Source: Oikopleura dioica
Taxonomy: Eukaryota; Chordata; Appendicularia; Copelata; Oikopleuridae
Length of the DNA stretch: 64,000 nt
Direction: 5' to 3'
NCBI GenBank assembly: GCA_907165135.1
Contig: OU015570.1
Location: 1,116,001-1,180,000, forward strand
A program made the translations under genes and the position numbers. Positions within the stretch are counted from its first letter, which is position 1, and each line of letters starts with the position of its first letter. The notes beneath the pieces are model-generated. The model saw nothing but the letters and a program-made list of their open reading frames with translations, did not search any database and was not told where the DNA came from. This document shows, piece by piece, positions 42,962 to 54,299 of the stretch.

Positions 42962-43378
42962 TTAACACCAACTGTAATCACCTTTTGACTCATCGTAATG
43001 GGGCTCATTGGGCTTACACTTCCATTTTTTGAAATCAGTCGGATTTCGTCCGTAAAATCTGAAGATGCTTGTCATCATCAACACGAAAAAACTGACGTTT
43101 CCGCCGTTTCCGTGAGCCTGGATTGAGAGGAGTTTTTTAAGTTTGATTTTTGATATAATTTTGTTAAATAATCTTTCAAATAGATAGAACTTTTCCTCGG
43201 GAGAGTTGTAAGTAGCAAACTCTTTCAGTTCTTCGACTTCAATCTTGTCAGGCGGAGCAATAGTTGGGAACTGTTTGTCGAATTCATCTCTGCTCCGTTT
43301 TTGAGTTTTTTTCTTTGCATCTTTCTTATGCTTCTCCCGTGTTTCAGCATTTTTCTTATCAGATTTTTTCTCTTTCAT
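42962..43378 (-). CDS. Lys-rich protein, 138 aa, unrecognised
   Basis: The frame opens with a strongly basic K/D/E-rich stretch (first ~33 residues). An ordered-looking region follows with aromatic and hydrophobic residues (F-Y-L-F-E-R-L-F-N-K) and a C-terminal K-W-K-C ... Y-S-W-C. It may be one exon of a longer gene. Frame continuity and non-repetitive composition support coding; the product is unknown. Confidence 0.4.
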   Translation of the reverse strand: MKEKKSDKKNAETREKHKKDAKKKTQKRSRDEFDKQFPTIAPPDKIEVEELKEFATYNSPEEKFYLFERLFNKIISKIKLKKLLSIQAHGNGGNVSFFVLMMTSIFRFYGRNPTDFKKWKCKPNEPHYDESKGDYSWC

Positions 43379-43514
43379 CTTTTTTTTGACTCCAAGACGT
43401 AGGAGTAATTACTATCAGAATGATAAAAACTTTTATCACTAGAGTTCTAGAAGCAAGACACTTTACAAATCGTAATTTATTAATTCAGGCTTCAATCTAT
43501 CGACACATTCAACT

Positions 43515-43825
43515 AACTACTCGTCATTGATGCTTCCAGTCCATCCTTGCAATTCTACCAGAGAGGCGTCTCCCCAGAAAACCTTGATCACGGTGTTCTC
43601 GCTGTTGGTTACAGAACTGAGGTGAGATTATGAACATGTGATTAGATATTAACAATGTTTTAAGGATGGCGAGCACTACTACCTCGTCAAGAACTTCTGG
43701 TCCGAGCCTGGGGAAACAACGGCTACATCAAAATGGCCCGAAACAAGGACAACCACTGCGGTATCGCCTCCTACGCCGTCTACCCGGTAGTCTCATCTGT
43801 CGACAACAAGGGCGAGCCATTGTAA
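43515..43825 (+). pseudogene. Cathepsin L-like cysteine protease, 3' end, frameshifted
   Basis: The exon ending at 43621 encodes I-D-A-S ... L-D-H-G-V-L-A-V-G-Y, which carries the catalytic His of papain-family C1A proteases. A 43-bp intron follows (43622-43664, GTGAGA...TTTTAAG). The exon at 43665-43825 has L-V-K-N-F-W with the catalytic Asn, then needs a one-base shift near 43710. In the shifted frame it reads [10 protein letters not shown] ... H-C-G-I-A-S-Y, the standard C-terminus, and stops at 43823-43825. The catalytic Cys half and propeptide are absent upstream, so this is a truncated copy. Confidence 0.8.
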
Positions 43826-44184
43826 ATTAAACTCGACTGATCCTGCCACAATCAACACTCATGAACCCAGCTCTTCTCCATCATCCGAAACTCCTTGAGG
43901 CGACCGCTTTGAAGATTTGGTCAAAGTTGTTTTCATTACACTTTCCGTTCTTTCTTTTCAGTGCTCAACATGTATGCAAAAAACTAGCTCAGTAATTTTC
44001 TTGATTTTAAATTCTTAGCCTATCCGAAATTTTCTGTCAGTTCCACTTCAATTCTTTAATTCATTGGAAAGTTAATAAAAAAGAAATTCAACTTGAAGAA
44101 CTGCGAAGTTTGTCCAAATGCGTGCCGATCATTTGAGAACTACTGCGTATTTTTTGCTTTTTTTGCATGCTTATTATCACTTTA

Positions 44185-44450
44185 TTGAATAAAACCGATT
44201 TTGGTTGAAAGAATGAAAAATATCTTTATTAACAAATTATGCAAGGATAAATGGAAACAAGGAGGTATGGACAGCATCGCTCTTAAAATCGTTTGCATAA
44301 TCGGTCGGCCCTAAAAGAAAATCTCAAAAGGTTAAGACGTGAAGGAAGCTTACCTTAAATTCAGGAGGCAGAAAAAGAGCAACTAACGAATATGCCGAAA
44401 ATGAGATAAATGACCAATTGACTTTTCTTTCCTTCTTTTTGCATCTTAAT
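44185..44450 (-). CDS. Possible 3' terminal exons of a minus-strand gene
   Basis: Minus strand: a GTAAGC...TTTTAG interval of 43 bp (44311-44353) joins two open segments in phase. The second segment ends in TAA within an AATAAA polyA-like word near 44185. The encoded peptide is short and hydrophobic, with no recognised domain. Supported only by splice-like borders and the short intron size typical here. Confidence 0.25.
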
Positions 44451-44508
44451 TCGTGTCTTTATTTCATTAAAACGTAACAGTAAAAACAATCAAATTAAAT
44501 TTTTTACA

Positions 44509-44704
44509 ATGAACAATTACACGGTTTTAGTCATTTAGAGAATTTTTACATGGTTTTAGTCAAAATAGGTTGGTTTTTTACCTTTACACGGATTCAGACA
44601 ATTTCACCTTATTGAAACCATGTAACGGCTGAATCCGTGTAATTACACGGTTTAAGATATACACGGTTTCACCTTTACACGGTGTCAGGTATTTACACGG
44701 TTTT
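44509..44704. repeat. TTTACACGGTTT repeat cluster with hairpin
   Basis: Eight or so copies of (T)TTACACGG(T/A)TT in both orientations. TTACACGGATTCAG (44584-44597) and its exact reverse complement (44629-44642) form a hairpin. Resembles a subterminal-repeat region of a MITE. Confidence 0.6.
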
Positions 44705-46950
44705 ATGCCCGATCCTCCGCGGCATAGCTATTACATAACAAATTGACTCGGTTAGTCTGCTCTGAGAATGATGGAAAAAATAATTCTTAAAATCTTTTAG
44801 ATTTTGTTTTTAATGAGCAATACTATTTTTGTTGATAAAAACTTTTCAATTTAATGAAAAATTTATATTTAGCATATTAGTGGCAAGTACCCCTAAGAAA
44901 AGGATGCAGATAGGCTCTTATGCAGCATAAGTTATGCTTCGCAGTTCATTTTCGTTAGGTCTGACCGTTCGATGCTTCTAATCGTCTTGGTTCCGATGAA
45001 ATTGCGCGTCATTGAAAGCAACGTTCCAGTAGAAATTTTTAAGAGCAAGAAGAAATATCAAAGTCGTTGAATCGCGACAAATGTGTTTTTCTACAATTGG
45101 ACTGGCGATAAACTGCGTAGATAGATACTTCTGCAGGTCGATTTGCACTTTGAGAGGGGCATTAGACCAAACTCAGGGGTTGAATTTTGAGGCAGTTTTT
45201 GGATTTTTTCAATTATTCTAATATTTATATATCTAATATAATAATGTAAGTTCTTGTTGGTTTCATAAGAATAATCATTCTTCCGTTTAAAGAGGGCCTC
45301 CAGATGCTGCTTCGTTTTTAACCAATCAGAGCGCGCCTAGCTTTCTCATGGCGATTCATAACAAACTGCTAGAATTAAAACTACCAGCACAAGAAAATGG
45401 TGAATTTTTAGAGAAACTTTCGAAAAGGAAAATGATTTTTTATATAAGCGCTCTCATAATTTTGCAACGCGGAGTTTGTGCTGCACCGCTAAATTTGAAA
45501 AACCGAGAGAAATCGGCGATTTCGGGGTCGAATAAGAAATTCAACAGTGTCATTTTTTCGCCGTATTTGATAATCTAAGTTACATTCGAATTTTCATCTT
45601 CGATATTGAGGGTTTTTCTTTTTAAAAAAATTGGGTCCTCCAATCGTGCGGAACCCTAGCTTTTGTTTGATCTAAAATTCTGATTTTTTTCGGTTTACAG
45701 ATTCCGGGTCTGTGAAATGAAGAAGGGCCTTTTAAGTGATCAATAATCAATCATACGGAATCGTGTACTCCCGGTAAAAATTGGTAATTCCAGTATCGAA
45801 ATTAGCAGTGCTGAAAGAAAAATGAAATCATTTAAAAAACAATAAAAAACAGGAGTCAATTACTGACAACAAGTAAGATATGAGTCGTATATCATATGAG
45901 ATTCGATAAATTTATTTTAAATTTTGCAAGAAAGTCTGTATAAATTTTTCGATAGATCAAACGAGAACAAACAATTAATTAGGAAGTCCAATATTGTCGG
46001 CCAAGAGTCCTTTTCTTCAAACTTATTTATGTTAACGCTTGTTCCTTAAATTTTTCTTGGTTTTAAGTTTAAGGAATCTTCACGGCAGCGCAAGCGCCCG
46101 ATTTGAAAAATCCACGTTTATTTGCCATCAATTTAAAATTTTCTTTTTCAAGAAAACTTGTATTTTCCTAGCTTATTCCACATATGATATTGTAGTGGTT
46201 TTCCTACTGTTTACGCTATGAAATATGGGATTCATGCGCGCGGTCAACGTAATAATGCTCATTGAGCCGTGTCGCACCAAACGCCAAGGCTGCCACTTCA
46301 TCAGGCATTGACAGCTCGCCCCTCTCCATCCTAGCGTTATGGCCAACGCCGAGTTAGTACGACCAAGTCTAAGTCCGTGCCACCGATGAATGTTGTTCTC
46401 TTCTATAAAAACGACTCGACCCCTAAAATTGTATCATTCCATTCCCTGACTTTCCAGGTAGTACAACACTAATATTTTTTCTATTTTCTGTTTAAACCTA
46501 TCAGGATAAATAAACATATTCGAGATTGATTTCCGATAAAGAAATAGGTAGACTATACTTTAAAAAATGTTTATTGTCTTCGTGAGTAGAAGACGGGTGA
46601 AGACTACCTTAAGTCGTCTTCAGAAGGGACAGAAGAGCAAATTCTTTATTGGGTTATACATCTTCGTGAAAATAAAACCATATTGGAACAAATTCAATTG
46701 TGTGTCCCTAAAATTTATTTGTACTTCTGTTTGGGTGAGAAAAAAGAAAGATAATCTCCAAAATTTTAACTGAGGAAAACTGTTCCAAAGATACCGAATT
46801 TTGGTGAACTACAGGGCAGAGAAGGCTGATTGGGCTACTCTAGGCCAATCCGAGGCGTGGTTGAACCACCCTCGGAGCCTTTCTGCGTTGTTATTTTCCT
46901 AAATCGGTAAAACTTACTTTTTTGGGCGTTTTCGAAGTATAAAATTTTCG
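44705..46950. other. No convincing gene
   Basis: Weak frames at 45348-45578 (short basic start, one hydrophobic stretch), 46039-46221 and 46567-46773 lack supporting motifs. GGTCCTCC-type repeat traces lie at 45296 and 45635. The rest is AT-rich. Confidence 0.3.
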
Positions 46951-46955
46951 AACTG

Positions 46956-47073
46956 ACGAGAATCGCTAAAAACGCCCTCTCAACAACATATGTTCTAGAG
47001 ATAGGCCGTCCTGAATTTTGATTGGCTTAACTCAACAATATCCTCAGCCTCGGGGGTGTTTAGCGATTCTCGT
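46956..47073. mobile_element. Small foldback element, ~118 bp
   Basis: ACGAGAATCGCTAAA (46956) faces TTTAGCGATTCTCGT (47059-47073), an exact 15-bp inverted repeat, followed inward by A-rich and GGG/CCC words. No clear target duplication. Confidence 0.55.
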
Positions 47074-47112
47074 ACCTAAAACCCTTGGTTAAAAAAGTAA
47101 CAGGTGAAAATA

Positions 47113-47870
47113 CAGTGAAACCCTAACTTAAGGCCACATTTTGGATGACAGCTAATTTGAAAAATGGCCTTAAGTTGGGTGATTCCCCAACTAAGTTAAA
47201 TGACGCTTAAATTTTTCGATTTCTGGAGTAAGGGACTAAATCATGGGAATCAAAAATGAAAGGCGAAGGGTTTTATCAGAAATTTCTCGCACGAACTAGG
47301 AATGAATTGTAAAAACTGAATGCGCCATTTGAATCAAACCTTAGGTTATTTTTTCATTCTCTTTAAAATATATTTGCTGCAAACATGTCGCAAGAAGAAA
47401 AGAGAATCCACATGACATTGGCCGAGAAAAAAAGATATGCAGAGATTCTAGTGAAGACGCCGAAGGAAAGTGATGCAAAGAAGATTATTAATGGGATATT
47501 TCGAAAGAAACATGGTGGAAAAGACCTTCCGACGCGGACATTTTCTCGACTTTATGATCAGCGGTTCAAAATCTTGGATTCTAAATCGAAACGAAGGTTT
47601 CAAATGCCTCATTAATCGAACATTTAATCAATCGAGCAATTTGTAAAGAAGATCAAGGAAGAAACCGGAAAAAGGAAAATCAAAATCAAAACACGTGGAC
47701 TTTCTAATTTCATTCTAAAAATAAGGAACGATTTTTTCCCGATGATGAAGAAATCCAGCAGCTACAAATTGAAAAAAAGGCCTAAAGTTGGGTTTTTTTC
47801 GGATGACAGGATTCGGGGATTTTTCAAAAAAGTGGCCTTAAGTTGCTCGGCCTTAAGTTGGGGTTTCAGA
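47113..47870. mobile_element. Decayed pogo/Tigger-like element
   Basis: The left end is TA (47111-47112) followed by CAGTGAAACCCTAACTTAAG. The right end is CTTAAGTTGGGGTTTCA (about 47852-47868), its reverse complement. AACTTAAGGCC boxes occur twice near each end. The last bases at the right are altered, so the TA on that side is lost. Inside is an N-terminal transposase fragment (47385). Together with the PIP-box fragment at 3662-4042 it shows this superfamily was active in the genome. Confidence 0.7.
47385..47615 (+). pseudogene. pogo/Tigger-like transposase N-terminal domain
   Basis: 76 aa, basic: M-T-L-A-E-K-K-R-Y-A-E-I-L matches the first helix of the CENP-B/Psq-type helix-turn-helix. 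It is followed by K-K-I-I-N-G-I-F and T-F-S-R-L-Y, the recognition part. Stops after this domain. It lies inside inverted ends of the pogo type, which supports the call. The DDE part is missing. Confidence 0.6.
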
Positions 47871-48637
47871 TCGGGTCACTCATGAGAGTTTTCTAAATTT
47901 TTTATAATTTTTGACCTAGAGTGACCTCAGATGACCCCAAATGACTTCTTAAACATTTTTTAATAAAAAAACATAGATAAAAAGTGTTTGGGAGGCATTT
48001 GTGACACAAATGGTGTACTTTTTGTGAAAAAGTACTCAATTTTTGTCGAGTTCCCCAACTTCAAGAGCCTATAGCTCCTCAGGAACCCCCGGGTCTCAGT
48101 ACTTTTCTATATCTCAAAATGACCCTCAGAGCCTGGGCTACAATCTGGGATAGGAGGCACCTTCTGAAAGGTCGAGTTATTGCCTCAAAAATTCTAATTT
48201 CTGGAGTTGGCCAGATTTTGGGACTTTGGACGTACCTAAATGCCCTCAGGGTACGAGATCACCCCCAAGTATCAATAGTCAAAATGTTTCCCAGCTTCTG
48301 GGCTTTCTAAAACTGTATTATAAGCCCACCCTACTAAGCCCTAAAAAAGTCAAATTATTAGTGATTTCCCCTACTTATGAGCTGGTACAGAAGTTGGAAG
48401 GCAGCGGACAAGCCAATAGGAAGGACACTGTTCACATAAATTGTGCTTCTTACTACCTTCGGGCTGCCGCCCGGGGGGGAAGAATGATGGGATTATCTCC
48501 ATCACCTTCTCACTCTCGGGCGCTAGCCCGCAACTTCAAATATATACTCCGTTTTTATCAGAATAAATGAGATAATTAACAATACGATCTAGAGAGTGTA
48601 CGTCCACCTTGATTGCATAAAGCTGACCTTCAGAGAT

Positions 48638-49188
48638 GGAAGTATGCAATTTGTCTGGTCCCTCGGACCAGAATTCGACCAAAATCTGAATTCTTGCACT
48701 CGGGACCAGAATTCCAATCTGAACTCGAATTCTGGTCCCAATGGCCAGGAAGTCAACAATCGAGCTCAAAAAGGACTCAAAAATCGGGAAAACTCTGACA
48801 AACTCCAGTTGAAAATCGTCTGAATGATATCAGAAGAATTTGATCTACTCCCCGTGCCCCTCACCACGGGGCTCCGCCCTTTAGGTCCTAAAATGCCGAA
48901 GTCTAGTCTAGGGTTACTGAGGGTTACCTTATGTAACCCTAACTAACCCTTGCCTATCCCCCTAGGGTGAGTTTGTTCCTTCATTTTGGCCAGTACCCCC
49001 AAACACTAATATTGACTAGAAATATGAGACCAGAATTGAATGTAATTACTCGTATAATTCGTATCAAGAAGTGAATAATAATAATTGGGACCAGAATTGG
49101 GGTTCAAAAGCGAATTCTGGGCCCAGGGACCAGAATTCAGATCATGGTCGAATTCTGGTCTGGAGGACCAGACTAATTGCAACCCTCC
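48638..49188. mobile_element. TTAGGG-core foldback element, member B
   Basis: Ends GGAAGTATGCAATTTGTC and (reverse complement) GGAGGGTTGCAATTAGTC. Exact 8-bp TSD TCAGAGAT at 48630-48637 and 49189-49196. The arms consist of GGACCAGAATTC and GAATTCTGGTCC words, i.e. a different palindrome set from member A, although the outer 18 bp are the same family. Core 48854-49006 is a close match to that of member A. 551 bp. Confidence 0.9.
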
Positions 49189-49249
49189 TCAGAGATATCT
49201 CCACCATTTGGTGACAGAAGAGTTTCTGCCCACATCCCGCGATGAGATA

Positions 49250-50770
49250 TACATACAATGTCACGGCGGTGGATGGCGAATTCTTGGATGCCATCGGCAT
49301 CCTTGAACAATCGCTAGACGATGGCACATCAGATTCTGCCGTGCTCAGTTATCTCAAAATATGAAAACTCCAATGCCATGACGCCGGTCCCTCTAAGGAT
49401 AAGGACAAGCTTGTTTGAAAGGACAGTAGATTTGTACGATCTGGACATAGGTAGACTAATCTGTGTTCCAACAAATCGGCTGCCAAAGGAAAGGTGCTAC
49501 GAACTGAAGGCGCCACAAGAAATGACAGATGTCACAAAGATTATAGAAGAATTAGACAATATATCGCCGGAGCTAAAAAATCAAGTGAATACGTTCAAGA
49601 TTGGTCAGGCTACGCAGGTCAGGACCGAAGACATGGAGAGCCTAACAAGGAATGTCGAGACTTTTCTAGAAGAAGGGCGTCAGAAACTTCACTCTCAGGC
49701 TCCGTTGGATGTAACATCAATTCTACCGGAGTATAAGCAGTTCACTATAAGCAGTTCAAGGCTAAAATGAGTGAACTTCGTCAGACAATCGATGATTCGC
49801 AAGGGGAACTAGCGAAGGATGAAAACTCGATCAGAAGATTGGAAGCGGAGAATGCCCGGATAAGGGACCAGGCGAGAGATCTGAAAGAGATCTGAAAGAG
49901 ATTCTTCAAGGAATTAAGGGATTTCGTAGACAAATATCTCCAATACGAATTTCTCCCTCGAGGAAGACGCTCAAGAAATCCATGTCATCAGCGACGCAAT
50001 CGACCCCGACTGGTCCCGAGAGGCGCCCGGACGGGCAGACAGAGACCGTGGATGAACCAGGGGCAGCGACCCTTAATGAACCACCGCCGGTGGCAACCGC
50101 AACGGTAACCACAGCTGAAGGCCGGCCTCATGGTGGTCCTATCCCTGTGCGACCGCAAAGCTCTGGTAATAAACAAGATAACAGCCAGGTAGCGCGTGAA
50201 AGTGTCAAGAGAAGTCAACAGGAGGCGTTGGAAACCCTACGGAGAATGGAAAAAACACGGAAAGGATCAATCGATCAATGGAAGAAGAGGGTTCCATCGG
50301 AAGACAAGTTCGGAATATGGCAAAGAATGCATCCCGATACATGCAAGAAGCCCCGGAACTAGATGAAGACAGAGGTTGAAGCCGAGAAAGACGAGTGAAC
50401 GGCAGGCGTCGAACAAGTCCGTCCATTGAAAGGTATCGCGATAGTAAGGATCATTTCTATGATCAGTACGGATATCGTTTTGATTATGACTATGGGGAGG
50501 AACCGCCTCCGGCAGGACCATGCCTACCTTACCGGATAGACGCGGCGAATCGTCAGGTTCCCGGACTTGTGCATGGCATGCCCGAAGGCGAGTATCGGAA
50601 CAGTGTCCCTGATAAGGGGAGCGGATGAGGACAAAGAGGTCCACAGAGATGGGATCTACCGGAACCCTACCGACCAGAATTTTATCAAGGCCGACAAAAC
50701 ATGTATCGCGGATGAGGCCAGGATAATGGACATGGTCGGTATTCAAACACAAAGACGAATATCAAGGCTC
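49250..50770 (+). pseudogene. Retroelement gag-like region, coiled coil and Pro/Gln-rich linker
   Basis: 49321-49770 (149 aa) is a mostly helical domain ending in an Asp/Leu-rich region. A frame shift near 49750 leads into a classic coiled coil (about 49753-49890). An 11-bp duplication of GATCTGAAAGA near 49880-49900 breaks it. It continues as 49982-50362 (Pro/Thr/Gln-rich, then basic helix). Further Arg/Tyr-rich pieces follow at 50395-50770. Position before a protease and the composition suggest gag. The foldback at 50778-51307 cuts it, and a capsid-like helical segment resumes to about 51490. Confidence 0.45.
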
Positions 50771-50777
50771 CCATCTG

Positions 50778-51307
50778 GCTGGGCGGGAGAATAATTCTGT
50801 GGACAAAACTTTTCTGTGGAAACAGAACTATTCTGTGAAAAAACAGAACCATTCTGTTTGAAACAGAACTATTCTGTGTCGAGCTGAGCAAAATTCACTT
50901 TGATTATGTCGTAGATAGCCTTTAATACTCTGGAACTCATGTCAAAGAGTGGAAAAGGATTGACTTCAGTCGGTCTTTGAATCTTGCAGCCAAAAAGAAT
51001 CTATAACAATGATAGTTTGTTAGTAGAAGCTGAACCGAAGAGGCTCTGAAGCACGCTACGGGCCTACGGCCCTTGCGCGCATTTTCTGATAGAGAGCTCA
51101 TTGGGTTGGCAGGGGCAGTCTTTTTCTACCGCTGGGACTCATTTTTGGCAGCAAACAACTTCTGCATTCGCACATTTATAGTTGTTTTCGCCAAAAATTT
51201 TTTTTTTCTCACAGAATTATTCTCCCGGAAAGGGGGGGTATTATCGTGAGAATAATTCTGTTTTCCACAGAATAGTTCTGTGCACAGAATTATTCTCCCG
51301 GCTGCCC
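50778..51307. mobile_element. AGAATAATTCT-arm foldback element with 10-bp repeat
   Basis: Left end GCTGGGCGGGAGAATAATTC and right end (reverse complement) GGGCAGCCGGGAGAATAATTC. CTCCCATCTG occurs on both sides (50768-50777 and 51308-51317), read as a 10-bp (or 9 plus 1) TSD. Arms carry the palindrome ACAGAACTATTCTGT two to three times. The core (about 50900-51180) is different from the TTAGGG cores. Same architecture as members A-D. Confidence 0.8.
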
Positions 51308-51683
51308 CTCCCATCTGACAAAAGGGAAGTTCTCAAGCGCAGCGAGTCAGCAGCCAGAATGACTACATCGACTTTCTGTTGGTCTTTCGAGATGTCACGT
51401 CCATGACGGACTTCGAGATTATCTACTGCAGCCTCGAGAAAAGTGAACGGATGGATATCTTTCGGGAGCTTTTAGACTCTAAAATTTAGAGGAAACACGA
51501 AACCACCTTCCATCGTTCATTGATCACCTTCGAAAGGCCCACGGCGGCTCGGCGATGCGACAACGCGCAAACTTGGACTCTCTGAAACAGGGCTCGATGA
51601 AATCGCCGCATTTAACCCTTTTAAATCATACAATTTAATCATTCTGGCCTTTCTCACTTACTTACTTATAAACTTACATAGTC

Positions 51684-52391
51684 ATGATTCCGCGGATACC
51701 CGTGTTGTTAGCAGACATTGCTCTGGCGAAGCGCCCGTCATCAATTTATGCCACCCAGGTGTTGGTGGACACAGGAGCAGAACTAGGATTGCTCCACCAA
51801 GATCACCCCCTAAGTGCAGAAGCAGACAATTTGCCACAGGCAAAGAAGTTTGAAGGCTTCAATGCGAGGATTTCGGGAGGATCGAAGAAGGTCGTTAGTG
51901 TCACTCTCAGACATCCACGTAGAGGGAACGTAATCGTCCCGGAAGTGAAGCTCTATATAATGGAGAACCAATCATTTGTAATGATCCTACCTTTTCCGAT
52001 TCTTTCTGATTTCCGGCTTGGGTTCGATGTGCGATATTGCATTATGACTAATCGTTGGTCAAACGAGAAGCATATTCTCCGGCTTCTTACGAATGACACT
52101 ATACGAATATCTCAAACGGTGTCTCTGGAGCCACTAGGACACGCACACATTCCTTATAATGACAATGTCATTACTGTTCGACTTCTCAGGCCTGAATGCA
52201 GAAGAAAAGGAGTTGGTCATGAGCCTGGTGGAAACATGGAATCATATTTACAGCAGATCAGACCTGGATATTGGGCTAGGCTTCCGGTACAACTACCCGT
52301 ATCGGATAAACACCTCAGTGGACAGTACTCAGCCAAGAATATTTCAGCAAGTGGCAGTGGCCTACCAGGAAGGCCTGCATCTGCATATTGA
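51684..52391 (+). pseudogene. Retroelement aspartic protease
   Basis: The active-site motif V-L-V-D-T-G-A-E lies at residues ~27-34. The domain continues with V-V-S-V-T-L and V-P-E-V-K-L-Y-I strands and an F-P-I-L-S-D-F-R-L-G-F-D segment standing in for the usual I-L-G-x-D flap-closing motif. The last ~75 residues are out of frame. The true continuation is the frame starting at 52159, so there is a frameshift around 52160-52200. Follows gag and precedes RT. Confidence 0.7.
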
Positions 52392-52790
52392 AACTCTCGA
52401 GGGGCAGTGGGTTGTCAGGAGAGTGCCTCGGATCGAGACAATAACCTGTTCATGGGTTATCGTCAAGAAATCATCGGGCAAGCTCCGAATTTGTCTCGAT
52501 CTTAGGCCTACAAACAACCTTTGTTGCGGTAGCACGGTGCGCCTTCTCAGGCTGAATCGAGCTTGCAGCATATCCAACTGAAAAATCTGATGATACTATG
52601 GAGATGCTTAGAACTGATGCTTAGATGTCAATTTCCGGATGAGGTCATGACCGACAATCACGCCTCTTATAGAACAGCGGAATTTGAGGAGTTGTGTAAC
52701 AACTTGGCCATTGCTAGGGATGGCATACAAAAAATTAAATCGATTGCGACGTCGCCAGGGAAAACAAAGGGTAGCATCTTGTAAAACGGA
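52159..52790 (+). pseudogene. Reverse transcriptase N-terminus joined to integrase fragment
   Basis: The frame to 52581 carries an RT start: W-V-V-R-R-V-P-R, then S-W-V-I-V-K-K-S-S-G-K-L-R-I-C-L-D-L-R, the fingers motif of Ty3/gypsy RT. Right after it, 52563-52784 shows an integrase core strand, F-P-D-E-V-M-T-D-N-H-A-S-Y (second catalytic Asp). The palm with its YxDD, RNase H and the integrase N-terminus are missing, so a deletion of about 2 kb fused RT to IN. Confidence 0.7.
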
Positions 52791-53257
52791 AAATTTTGAT
52801 TCAGATAGGACCCAAAAAAAATATTTTCGTAAGTAGGTACCTGGATTTTTAGGCACTTTTCTGTAACTCCTCTATATGATACAAAAATTAATTTTTTCAA
52901 GTGAAAAGTATATATAGTTCAAGTGGTAGTGTATTTTCATGTGAAAAATCCATTTCTGCAAAAAAATTCAACCGCGTAAGAAGAAAAAACCGAGAAAAAT
53001 GCATGCAAACTGTCTCGAGAGAAAAACAAAAATCGGTGGCGCGGCGATAACGTAACAGCGCGGGGGCCGCGTGGCGGTGCTGTTTGCCCGCTAGCCTAGC
53101 TCAGCATTGAAAGAGCTCTTTTTCTCTTTAACTAATTTTCAGAAATAGCTTATTATTTATTACTTTAACTTATTTCATAAATACTGATATTTATTAATAC
53201 TCTAGATTTTACAGTGTATAATTGAATCATAATCGATTAAAATTGAAGTAATCTATT
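52791..53257. other. No gene seen
   Basis: AT-rich with one GC-rich patch (53035-53100). A possible 3' end of the upstream retroelement; nothing definite. Confidence 0.35.
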
Positions 53258-54260
53258 AACAAAAAATTTATAAAATACTAATTTTCTTCCTTCTTCTTTT
53301 CGAATAATTAAAAAAAGACTTTATTTTCATTCGCTTTTTTGTGCTCAATCTGTTCGCGTCGAATTTAATCTTCAAGTTCTTCGTCAAACTGCTCTGACTC
53401 CAACAACTCTTTGATTTGGTTGTATCCGTGATTTCCAGTCGGCTGGGTCGATTGTTAGATGATCAGATTTTTCCGGTGTCCAGTCTTCTCGTAGAACGAC
53501 CATGAATTTCCCGATCTACGACTTGGAAAGTTTGGGACGATCTTTGAGGAGAAAGATGGAATAAGAATCGTTGGAAGCAGATTTCAAGATTTATTGACCG
53601 CCGTTTCTGAATCAACCAAAGGGCCGGTAAGCCCCTTAAATTCAAGAATCAGAAAATGGGGCTGAGACGGCTCGATGGGCCGGCAAGCCCCTTAAATTCA
53701 AGAATCAGAAAATGGGGCTGAAACGGCCCGAAAAGCCGGGAAGCCCCTTAAATTCAAAAATCATAAAGTGGGGCTGAGACGGCCCGAAGGGCCGGCAAGC
53801 CCCTTAAATTCAAAAATCATAAAATGGGGCTGAAACGGCCCGAAGGGCCGGCAAGCCCCTTAAATTCAAAAATCTTAAAATGGGGCTTAGACGGCCCGAA
53901 GGGCCGGCAAGCTCCTTAAATTAAAAAATAAAAATGGGGCTGAAACGGCCCGAAGGGCCGGCAAGCCCCTTAAATTCAAAAATCAGAAAATGGGGCTGAT
54001 ACGGCCCGAAAAGCCGGCAAGCTCCTTAAATTAAAAAATAAAAATATGGGGCTGAAACGGCCCGAAGGGCCGGCAAGCTCCATGATTTAAAAAATAAGAA
54101 AATGGGGCTGAAACGGCCCGAAGGGCCGGCAAGCCCCTTAAATTCATTAATCAGAAAATTGGGCTGAGACGGCCCGAAAAGCCGGCAAGCTTCTTAAATA
54201 AAAAAAATAAAAAAATGAGACTGAAACGGCCCGAAGGGCCGGCAAGCCCCTGAAATTCAA
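53258..54260. repeat. Long direct repeat copy 1, with ~12-unit 56-bp satellite
   Basis: 53258-53590 matches 60013-60365 almost base for base. It is followed by an array of the 56-bp satellite (53590-54250, about 12 units; unit GCCGGCAAGCCCCTTAAATT ... TGGGGCTGAAACGGCCCGAAG). The second copy at 60013-60690 has only ~5.5 units. As the two copies flank a minus-strand gag-pol region in the same orientation they may be its LTRs, but TG..CA ends were not identified. Confidence 0.7.
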
Positions 54261-54299
54261 GAACGACATATGCGGTCAATCTTCGGGGTAGGGATCCCG

